Of a stretch of 64,000 bases of DNA, positions 55,421 through 64,000 are shown piece after piece (the first letter of the stretch is position 1; each line of letters begins with the position of its first letter). Where the stretch lies: assembly GCA_949987705.1 (NCBI GenBank), contig OX465281.1, positions 103,997,248 through 104,061,247 of the forward strand, in the 5' to 3' direction. Source of the DNA: Thereva unica. Taxonomy: Eukaryota > Arthropoda > Insecta > Diptera > Therevidae. The notes beneath the pieces are model-generated. The model did no database searches, had not been told where the DNA came from, and saw only the letters and a list, made by a program, of their open reading frames with translations. Position numbers and translations under genes: made by a program.

Positions 55421-57184
55421 TGTTTCTTTCTTTTTTTTATGTCAGTTATGCCGCCAAAAATCCACACAAACGCTTGTTTTTCTCTCTTTCTCGGTCGCTT
55501 CACTGAAACGGCATTTGTGTCAATCGTAGGCTACTCAGCTCTACATTGACGCTCACAAAAAATTCAAATTTTCCAACGGCTTTTTAAAATCCGAATAATT
55601 AAAATCGCTATAACTTTTTTATTCGCGAATCGATTTCGTTGAAATTCCTTATTACAAAACTATGCCATAAAAAGAACATTTTCTGAAAATTTAAACGAAA
55701 TCGGTCCACGAACAAAAAAGCCTTAGCGTGTACAAACTTTTTGTTTGCCTATTAATATATAAGATTTTAATTTTCGTTTTGTTATAAAATAACTGTTTAT
55801 AATAATATATCCCTTATGGTACCAGGATATACCTTGGCAACTCAAGGCTGTTTCCACTTTGTTTGAAACTCCTAATTTTTCAATTTTTTTGGGAGTTACT
55901 TGGAATATTTGACATTTTTGTTAGTTGCATCGTATTCATGCATTTTAAACACACTTTTCTTTGAACTGGCCTGATGTTTTGAACACAACTTGGGAGCCGT
56001 GACACCACTTGCTGTCAAAATTTCTCGTTCCCAAAGTGCTTACTGGAACAAAAATACATCTAGTCCAATCTATCGAACTTACTTTACAAAATTTTCCAAG
56101 ATCCAACATTCAAAAACAAATATCTCTTAAATGGTAGGTTTTATCGCAAAAGTAATTACAATAACAACTGTAGATCATGCAATTTTTTCCCAAACGATAG
56201 TATATACTCCTTCGAATTTATATTTTGCGAGTTTATATTTTGCATAGTATATAACACCACCGTAGGCGCATTTCAAAACGTAGGCACAACCCACGATTTG
56301 TTGTGATCAAACAAGCACAACTATATTTGCATATACGGCAAGAACAAAGAGGATAAGAGGGAAATATGGAGGGCATACAGTACACCAAGCTATTTATTAA
56401 TCGTTATTAGCAATGTTTCTGTCTTTTCTGGTATAGCACTTTTGCATAGGTTTTGATTTAATGGAATTTCTTGCGACCGTTCACTAAATCCCTTCACAAA
56501 GATTTTGATATGAGCTTTACCCAAATCAAAAAGAAGTTGTCAAGACGAATGTAAGACCCCGGATTAGTACTGTTTCTGTAATTTTTACTATTTTAAAGGG
56601 ACTCATTTTTAAGTCCAAGCCATTCTCCTTGTTTTAATAAATATTCTTGCAATTATTACAATGTTCAACCTTTGTTTTGAATATATATTAGTTTATAGAA
56701 GCCTCATCTGAGAAATTATTTTTTAACACTATTTCTACCACGATTTTGTGTGCACCTATTTTGACCAAACGGTGTCTTTTCAATCTTTGTAACAAGAAAA
56801 AACAGTAATCATAAAAACAGCACTGTAATGAAACTTTTTCCTTATTTAATATCACAGTTTTTACAAATCAATGGTTTCTCTACTAAGCATTTTCCACACG
56901 CATACTTTGAAAAGTGTCTTTCGACACCTCTTGGTAGAAATAGTGCTTAAACAACGGTATCAAGTGCCTCTTCTAAATACCAGTACTTTCATTAAAATTT
57001 TCATTATCGACTTACAAAGAAAGTAAGTCCTTGACAAGAACACCCCCTACATTTGTTTAACATTGATTATAATTCACAGCATCTAACAAAGTAAAATCTT
57101 CATCTTCATTGCATGTCATTCGGCTGGAAAATTTTAAATGACATTATCTGCGACAAGGATTTAAACGTCCGGACCACTGTCCTC
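55421..57184. other. No gene recognised
   Basis: AT-rich with no long frame. A short inverted pair, AACACTATTTCTACCA (about 56727) and TGGTAGAAATAGTGCTT (about 56934), could mark a 225-bp MITE. Confidence 0.4.
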
Positions 57185-58320
57185 ATAGGTCTGGTCTATA
57201 ATGGACTCCGACCGGCTTGTCCTTTTCAACTTAGTGTTGGAGAAAATAATCCAGGGGTGACATTAAAGGGCAGAATCCTCCACAAATACTGATGGCTTAT
57301 GACACTGACATCATCGGAAGACCATCAAGAACAGTACAGTAGCTTTCACCCAGATTGAACCGGCGGCACGAAAGCTGGGACTGCAAATCAACGAAAGCTA
57401 AACAAAGTACATATATGGTGGCCTCGTCTGCAAGAAACCTAACATTGGTCCCACAATCAAGGTAGAGGAATACGATTTTGAAGTGGTAAAAGTATTTACC
57501 TACCTTGAATCTATAGTAGCAGCCCACTATAGCATGGTACTAGAAATACGCGCACGGTTTCTAAAAGCCAACAAACCCTACTGCCGTGTGTCAAGACACT
57601 TCAAATCCAAGCACTCTAACCTCTTAACCTTGTTTGACAGTAACTTCCTTCGGAAAATTGTTTTGAAGAAGATACAACCCCAAATTGTACTAAATATATA
57701 AAGAACCTGCCACAACCATAGATATATCACGCCTACATTAGATAGGACATGTAATGGGAATGCCTGCAGAAGGGCCCCGAACTTCCTGTTCCTCCAAAGG
57801 CCAGAGCGATTAGGGTTACAAGACCTAGGAAGAGATATAAAGGTGACATAAAAATGAACTTACAATTGGGTTACCAACCAGAACACAGAGATACAGGACC
57901 AAGATCATTGAACGAAAGTTCTTGAGGAGGCCTAGGCTCACAGACGGCTGTAGTGCCAATGATGATAGAGATAAAGGACAATTCCGAAAATTTTACAACG
58001 ACGAGATCTACGAGCATTATAGCGACATAGATGTTGTGGAGAAATCAAAGCGCGGTAGGTCCCGGTGGACAGGGTATCTAGCTCTTATGAGTGAAGATGG
58101 ACAGGATCGGAAAGTTCTCTACGGTAACATCTATGAGGGCGATAGCGAGGGAAACCCAACGTTCGCTGGAAGGATGGCTGGATAGAATCGGGATTGGTGG
58201 CGAGAATAGTTGCGAGAGGGCGGGAAGGTAAAGCGATTGTAGAGCCGTTAAATAAGAAGTCATTAATGGATGGATGCACACATCGCATAAACCGTATTCA
58301 CTTAACGACCTCGTATTAAC
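57185..58320 (+). pseudogene. Decayed RTE-like LINE, RT palm to C-terminus
   Basis: Scattered over frames: GLRPACPFQLSVGE-like remains of the RT B region (about 57205-57240), AYDTDIIGR (57294-57320, the YADD core with a lost base), FTQIEPAARKLGLQINESK (about 57340-57400), EEYDFEVVKVFTYLE (about 57465-57510), then a tail with LRRPRLTDG (57922), FRKFYNDEIYEHYSDIDVVE and KRGRSRWTGYLALMSEDGQD (about 57975-58105). Very old: frameshifts and stops throughout. The tail follows the pattern of RTE/BovB-like C-termini. Confidence 0.65.
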
Positions 58321-58399
58321 CACATATGAACGACCATCTACCAGAGAAAGTCATAAGCTTCAACCAATTCAATTTACAGGACCATATAAAATCAAAAAT

Positions 58400-58990
58400 G
58401 TTTTGGTAACGACCTGCTGCTGATGAGCTTGCAGACAGGGAAACTAAGTGGAAAGCACACCCCACTTAACCCGGATGGGAATGCCCTTGCCTCCTACAAA
58501 CAAGCTGTGAGGAAAATCAGCTTGGCTCGAGCTGGGTTGAGTTGGATCACAGCAACGGTGTGCCGCACTCTTCATGCAATGTGGCCAACTTTGGACGCAA
58601 AGCGTTCAACATCTCTTGTTCAGTTGAACCAAAAAGGAGGTAAGCCATATAGTAAAGGTGCTGACCGGTCACTGTACCTTTGCCCCGCACGCCGATAGAT
58701 TAGAACTTCCCCACAATGACTTATGAAGAAGTTGTGGTAATGAATAAGAAGAAGAAACTGTCTCCCATATTCTCTGTACATGTCCCGCCCTCGGAAGAAA
58801 AAGAGGACCTTCCTTGGCTTACCCTTCCTTAATGGATTAAGCGAGCTGCAAAATATTGGTGCTCCTAACCTCTGTCGCTTTATCAAAAGCTCAAAATGGC
58901 TTAAAATTGCCTGAACTTTGTTCCAACACTACATAGGATGGCATCACAATGTGCCCAATGTCGGGCTTAAGTGGGCAGATATTTTAACCT
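58400..58990 (+). pseudogene. Decayed LINE C-terminus with RNase H remnant (I/LOA-like)
   Basis: ADELADRETKW (about 58415-58447) matches the end of a LINE RNase H domain. MWPTLDAKRSTSLVQLNQKG (58578-58637) leads to VLTGHCTFAPHADR, then EETVSHILCTCPALGRKRRT (about 58754-58812) with the C-x2..C zinc-like tail and FLGLPFLNGLSELQNIGAPN. The sequence finishes near a TAACCTGACCTAACGACC stretch (58985-59003), resembling the short 3' repeats of such LINEs. LINE RNase H assigns it to the I/LOA side, not RTE. Confidence 0.65.
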
Positions 58991-59942
58991 GACCTAACGA
59001 CCACTTCAGTGCCGGGATGGCGAGCGCTGTCTCCAAATAAGAAGACAACTTACTTTGTATGAATCATCGTTGCTGGTTGGTCAGTTGATGGGATTCATCA
59101 AATAATAAAACTGGTATCGCAATTTTTGCAATTAGGTTTGATAGTAAGTTAGTTAGTCCTCTTTAGCCCTGGTTTTAAAAATCCGCACCATATAATTGTA
59201 GGTCTTTGTCGGTTAAAAATGTATGCTACAATAGTTTCCTTCCATTTCTTGTGAACATTTAATGAAGTTTAATTTTTATAACAATTATGTATCTCAAAAA
59301 TCAATAGTTTTCGAGCTAATCATGAAAAACTAAATTTTATCCCTTTTAACCCCCCTAAAAAACCACACCAGGTGAAATTTACATTACATAGCCTGTCGTA
59401 CATCATAACAAAGATGCCCACAACAATTCTTCTTTATCAGTTATAAATAAAACAAACTAAGTACTCTCACATTTTACAATAATAACAATAAAAAGCCAAT
59501 ATCCCCGAGAATATTCCTTGGTTAAACCAGAAAGGTAGATTTCTTATGCTATCCACCAAAATTTAATTTTGTTCATGGGCAGAAAACTTTTTTTTTTCTT
59601 CGTACCTGCATAAATAAAAAAAAAACACTCATAGCAGATGTTTGGGACTAGAAAAAACCTCACCCCCTTTCGAATTTCCCTTACCGCACCGGAATGCTCC
59701 TATCAACTTTCTCCATAATAATATGCTGGCACATTATTTATATGTATGTGTGTAAGGTAAGACCACAGACTTAAATATCTGTAATACAGATGTTCCGCTT
59801 CATACAAAATTTTGTCACCAGCAAATTTGCTGGGTATAAATCCCATCGCGAAGCTTTAGTCTACACATTCCACATAAGCTCTCCGCGCATTTCCCCAAGT
59901 TCTCTGTTGATAGACAAAGGAAGAGGCGAAGGGCAGAGTGGC
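58991..59942. other. No gene recognised
   Basis: Unassigned sequence with A/T homopolymers. Ends in the left target duplication of the hAT element. Confidence 0.4.
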
Positions 59943-62035
59943 TTCGGAACCAGAGTTGCCAGACGTTGACTAAATGTAAACGCCAAATTTTATTTTAAAA
60001 CACGCCAAAAGTAGCCGTCTAAATAGTGAAGTAAAAAGGCGCCAAAATACGCCACCAAAAAAATTATAATTACATTCGAAATGAAAAAGGAGTATTTGTA
60101 TTATAAATACATATAATAATATATCAGATATAATAAAATTACAAAACAAAAATATATTATTTGAAAAACAAAACAAAACTTATACATATTCATATGAAAA
60201 TGTAAAAAATAAACCTCAAATTGCATTGCAAATTGCTAAATTCATTGCATCGATACCTTTTTGAAGCATTTTTAAATTCACATTAAAATTAAGCCTCAAG
60301 TTCTCCAAATACATCAAGTATTTCAGTGTCTTCCTTCGAATTCGAATTTACATACATATTAGAATTAAATTTAGTTAACATTTTTTCACTTGGTGCAAAT
60401 TTATTGCAACATATATCTTTTACATAACAATAAAATTTAACTCTCAAAATAGCATTAATTGTGTCGGGCAATAACTTGTTCCTTAGTTTTGTTTTGACAC
60501 AGTTCATCGTAGAAAAAACCCTTTCTACCGTTGCATTAGAGCCCGGTAGTGATAATAATGCGAATGCGCATTTTGAAATATTTGGAAACATTAAATTTCC
60601 GGAATCAGTTTTTATAAGTGAAACGTTTTTCCAAAAAAGTAATGTATCACTAGGTATTTCATTAAAAATATTACTCCATTGAAAACTCAACAGTTTATTA
60701 TATTCAATTTCAGCATCTTCGAGCTTTTCCTTTTCTATGAAATAAAGAGGAAGTTCGGAAAATGATGGTCTTTTCACTGGATGTAGACAAATTTCAGGAG
60801 TAAATATTTTGAATTTTTCAAAAACTTCAATATGTGATGGCAGTCGAGCAATCATTTCCTGAATTAATTTTATTATAAAAGATTTGCAATCCTGCCGTAT
60901 GTTTATTAAGTCATCTCTTTCAAACTCTAAAGTATTTACTTCTTCATTAAAATCATTTCCGTAATTTATATAATTTATATCAAGTTGCGTGGATAGATCG
61001 TTTATACCGTTTTCTATTTCAAAAACATTTTCGCATAAACTAAGGAAATCGTCTTTAAAAACACGTCTAGCTAGAGAATTAATCGTTATTATAATTTCTT
61101 CTATTGCCATATTAAAATCAATCGAATCTTTTTGAAAATATAAATTCAGACAATTTATAGTTTTTAGTATAGGCTTTAAAAAGAGTAAAATTAATTTGTT
61201 TTTTTTTGTCTTTATAAATATTGGCTAGAATATTTGCTTTATAGCACCTTTCATCTAAGGCACATATTTGGAAAAAGGTTTCCAATTCAATATACTGTGT
61301 GCAAATTCTGTCAACTGCTTGATATCTGGCTAACCAGCGTGTTGGACTAAGTTGAATTAGTTTCAAAAATTTTAAATCCGTATTTATTGCAGACCAAATT
61401 TGTTTGTATTTTGACATCCTTAGCGGACTGTGAGAAAACCAATTATACGTTTCCTTCAGCATGAAATCAACATTGTCAGAAAAAACTTCTGATGCTTTCG
61501 ATGCACTTAGATAAAATAATATTCGGATTACGCGCTTTTAAAAGTGTAAATAAAGAGTTATTTTTTCCACACAAATTGCTCGCACCATCCGTTCCCAATC
61601 CGATTAAATTTTTGATATTTAGTTTAATAGAATGTAAATAATTACATATGGTTTCATATAATTCTTTAGATGTTGTTTCTATTACTGGTAAAAGAGCTAA
61701 GAAATGCGTTATGACCGAATTTTCTTTTTGAGAATAATACTTTATGCATAAGCATAAATATTTTTCACTACTGACATCGGTAGATTCGTCCACTAAAAGA
61801 GAAAAGTAGGAATCACCTATGTCAGTAAGCAATTCTTCGAGTAATGCAGGTGCAATAACTTGTTTGATTACACTGGAACATTTGGTGCGATGCATATGCA
61901 ACTGATGCATTGGGTCAACTCCACTTATCTTATTAAACACGTCTATGAAACAATCTGCACTTCTTATTGAAGTGTGAACAGCAACACAAAAAGCAATCGT
62001 AATCTCTTTGGCCTTTTTTTCCCTGTTTAAATTAC

Positions 62036-62093
62036 CTAAAATATAATTCTTGTTAAGAAATTATTATACACATTGTTATAACCTAAACATTAC
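62036..62093 (-). other. Intron 2 of hAT transposase
   Basis: GTAATG donor at 62093 and TTTTAG acceptor at 62036; 58 bp. Only this donor choice keeps the frame (TW-C-NLNREKKAKE). Confidence 0.65.
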
Positions 62094-62258
62094 ACCAGGT
62101 TTGTAAACTAGGCTGTTTTTCTACTATATTACACATTTTTTTATGTTTTGGCGTTTCAAAATGTTTTTTGATGTCTGCTTTATGCGGACGAATTTTTGTT
62201 AAGCATATTTTGCAATATGCATATTCCTCCTCACCTTCTTGATGTTTCCGGAGCCAAC

Positions 62259-62326
62259 CTACAAAATCAAATTTATCAGTTAAATCATTCTTAACAACAA
62301 TATAATGGTAAAAATAAAAATTTTAC
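62259..62326 (-). other. Intron 1 of hAT transposase
   Basis: GT at 62326-62325 and AG at 62260-62259 (minus strand); 68 bp. Splicing joins AAA-G to GT-TGG, keeping the frame into the BED finger. Confidence 0.7.
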
Positions 62327-62839
62327 CTTTAAAATCAATTTCATTTTCCCACAGAGGATTGTATTTACGTTTCTTTTCACAACTCATCGTGTTTAGAAAA
62401 ATCACATCAACAGCCAGCCACTAACCAGTGAAGTGACATAAATGAGTGGATTGAGGATTGAACTTGACAATTTGATAGGGAAGGGATACTTAGTTTATAT
62501 GGATGGATGGAAATGAAATGAAGAACGATCGAAATGAAATATGTGGAGAGTGTTTTTTATGAATTACGAATTTGTTTGATTGAATTTAATTCTTATGTCA
62601 AAATCGCCAAAAGCGCCTGGCGACTGACATTTAAGAAAAATAGCCGTGGCTATTTTTGGAAATTAAAATCGCCCAGCTGTTATGTAAAATAGCCAATTTG
62701 GCGACAAAGCGCCAAATCTGGCAACTCTGTTCGGAACTTCATTCCACACGGACGAAATGTACTTTTTCGCCTTCTCCACCCCTCACACACTTTGCCCTAT
62801 CAGACAGGCAACAGACGACACAATTTTGTGTGAATGGCC

Positions 62840-63250
62840 AAGCGCCGTGCGCAGGATGATGTTTTTTTAATTTCCATTGCGGCAGGTCATGATTTTGTTT
62901 TTTTTCTTGTTTTCAGGCATACGTATGTTCTCGGAAGAAATGAAATATTCTTTTTAGGCAACTTTTCGTGTTCAAGGCTATTTCGCTACATTTCAGGTGC
63001 GCGGAAAATAATCGATTTGAATTCTATTTGATTAGCCAAGGGGTCAGGCGCAGTGCACCGCAGGATGGAGTTTTTTTAAATTCCAATTTTTGTATGGGGA
63101 ACTTTTGAATTGTGGCAGGTCATGATTTTGTTTTTTTCTTGTAAACAGGCATATATGTATGTATTTCTCCGATGAAATTTTCGCATTTCCTGGCCATTGA
63201 TAGTTGCCCCCGGCCGAATATTTCAGGTGCGCGGAACACGATCTGTTATT
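62840..63250 (+). repeat. Diverged direct duplication of about 205 bp
   Basis: GCGCAGGATGATGTTTTTTT, GCAGGTCATGATTTTGTTTT, TTTCAGGCATACGTATG and TTTCAGGTGCGCGGAA (62848-63006) recur in order at 63052-63237 (GCAGGATGGAGTTTTTTTAA, GCAGGTCATGATTTTGTTTT, ACAGGCATATATGTATG, TTTCAGGTGCGCGGAA). No coding capacity is seen; the repeated TTTCAG before GTGCGCGG looks like a splice acceptor but this is unsupported. Confidence 0.75.
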
Positions 63251-63840
63251 GGGTGAACTTAATTTGTGTATGAGACATATTCGCATTTTCTTCCGTAAAC
63301 AAGGATAAGAATTAAATTACCACATATTGTTCTTACAAATTTTTAATGTCATAAAAAGTGCATAGGGAAAAAGACAGCATTTCCATGACGGCTCTGGGCG
63401 AAAGTGTCAGATAAGTAATATGACATTGCGTCGCCTTTGGAATATATGCAATAACGGAGACTCAATCGCACACATATGCAAAACTTGGGTGAACCGGACT
63501 GGTTAAAGAAACTTTACTCAACCTCCGTTTCTACTTTGAGAAAACCCATCGTAAACTCTATATGGAAACTTAGTAGTAAGGGGATTATCCTCGCGGCAAA
63601 TGTATTTCAAACGAATAACTGAGTCTGTCAAACAAAGTATTCAGGCCATTTCTAAACTAGCATAAGCTATGATGGAGAGCAAGTTCGAAATTAAAATTTA
63701 TTTTCTATGTAAGAAAATTCCAGCGTAGTTTAGAATTGGTCTTGTTTGACTGTAGTTTGTTACGCTTTTATTTTATATAATACTTCATGAATTAATGAAC
63801 ATAACCTTTTAGCACAAAATCTACGAATTGTTTTGTAGTT
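63251..63840. other. No gene recognised
   Basis: Unassigned AT-rich sequence. Confidence 0.4.
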
Positions 63841-63925
63841 CCGCAAATACCGCGGATCCGCGGGATTGTTGACCTCGATCCCGCGGGATTGCGGGATTGA
63901 GATTTTGATGCGGGATTGGATTCCC
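63841..63925. repeat. GCGGGATTG short-repeat cluster
   Basis: GCGGGATTG or GATCCGCGGG occurs six times in about 85 bases (63851-63920), including CCCGCGGGATTGCGGGATTG. GC-rich island in AT-rich surroundings; palindromic CCGCGG cores are included. Confidence 0.7.
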
Positions 63926-64000
63926 TAGTTCGTACGCTAGGGCACGTACGGTTGCGGTACGGCACGTCATATTTAGTTCAGGCTTTAGTAATCCACGTAG

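Larger units (their letters stand above)
60289..62387 (-). pseudogene. hAT transposase (BED finger, DUF4371-type), three exons
   Basis: Exon 1 62387-62327 (MSCEKKRKYNPLWENEIDFK), intron 62259-62326 (GT-AG), exon 2 62258-62094 with a BED-type zinc finger (YCKICLTKIRPHKADIKKHF), intron 62036-62093, exon 3 62035-60289. Exon 3 has the first catalytic region FSLLVDESTDVSSEKYL (about 61775-61810), LIGLGTDGASNLCGKN (about 61560-61605), PTRWLARYQAVDRI (about 61310-61350) and the C-terminal dimerisation block ALLSLPGSNATVERVFSTMN (about 60510-60570). Frameshifts occur near 61500, where a conserved stretch after SKC seems deleted, and near 61200. The reading resumes each time, so damage is light. Total about 670 residues. 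Confidence 0.85.
59951..62729 (-). mobile_element. Near-complete hAT transposon, 2.78 kb
   Basis: Ends CAGAGTTGCCAG (59951-59962) and CTGGCAACTCTG (62718-62729) with a perfect 8-bp duplication TTCGGAAC (59943-59950 and 62730-62737). Subterminal zones hold many CGCCAAA/TTTGGCG phrases (for example 59980, 60002, 60040 and 62604, 62697, 62711), likely transposase-binding sites. It encodes a three-exon transposase on the minus strand. Ends and duplication are so clean that insertion must be fairly recent even though the gene has frameshifts. Confidence 0.9.

Noticed and set aside
1..64000. tRNA or tRNA-derived SINE genes
   Set aside because: No cloverleaf or paired A/B boxes were noticed; the short insertion at 15292-15525 was examined and does not fold as one by eye.

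Overview
The window looks like insect nuclear DNA, most likely dipteran. It is AT-rich, it has spliced transposase exons, and it holds 412/mdg1-like Gypsy, BEL/Pao, R1-like and RTE-like LINEs, hAT, pogo-like and Helitron/Helentron-type elements. I see no convincing host gene, rRNA, tRNA or CRISPR array. Nearly every stretch that can be interpreted is a transposable element (TE), a piece of one, or a satellite. Many are nested, as expected of heterochromatin or a TE graveyard.

Layout: 1-1508 is the end of an RTE-like LINE on the minus strand. 1509-17551 is a 16-kb foldback DNA element with arms of about 0.6 kb. A second foldback (2062-5457), which itself hosts a HINE-like element and a 424-bp MITE, interrupts its left arm. 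Its interior holds a 9.47-kb inverted-repeat element (6780-16252) with a 7-bp target duplication and a tandem duplication of about 3.4 kb. 17594-24208 is a 5' LTR, two small ORFs, gag and a decayed pol of a 412/mdg1-like Gypsy element, with a 2.1-kb non-autonomous hAT inside gag. It breaks off at a pogo-like transposase (24209-25243), which breaks off at a Helitron fragment ending in CTAG (25244-26152). 26160-32552 is an R1-clade LINE with two adjacent HINE copies inside ORF1.

32553-36660 is repeat-dominated: a 440-bp direct repeat, a 269-bp tandem array and a long palindrome. 36665-49414 is a recently inserted BEL/Pao element on the minus strand, with a 5-bp target duplication and LTRs about 99% alike. 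A 4.8-kb insertion (palindrome, then a 3.6-kb satellite, then a tail) splits its left LTR, and a 1.5-kb hAT MITE splits its gag. 49415-53000 holds small inverted-repeat elements. 52913-55420 carries divergent Helentron pieces around a 0.86-kb TTTTTGTTG array. 57185-58990 holds two decayed LINE tails. 59951-62729 is a nearly complete hAT with three exons, matching ends and a perfect 8-bp target duplication. The rest is unannotated.

The most unusual pattern is an architecture seen three times (9991-11549, about 33970-36180, 37204-42034): a long palindrome at one end joined to an array carrying a GATACCCATGTCG-type motif. In the BEL LTR its boundaries can be read against the intact partner LTR. 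The insertion lies between A and T without an evident target duplication.
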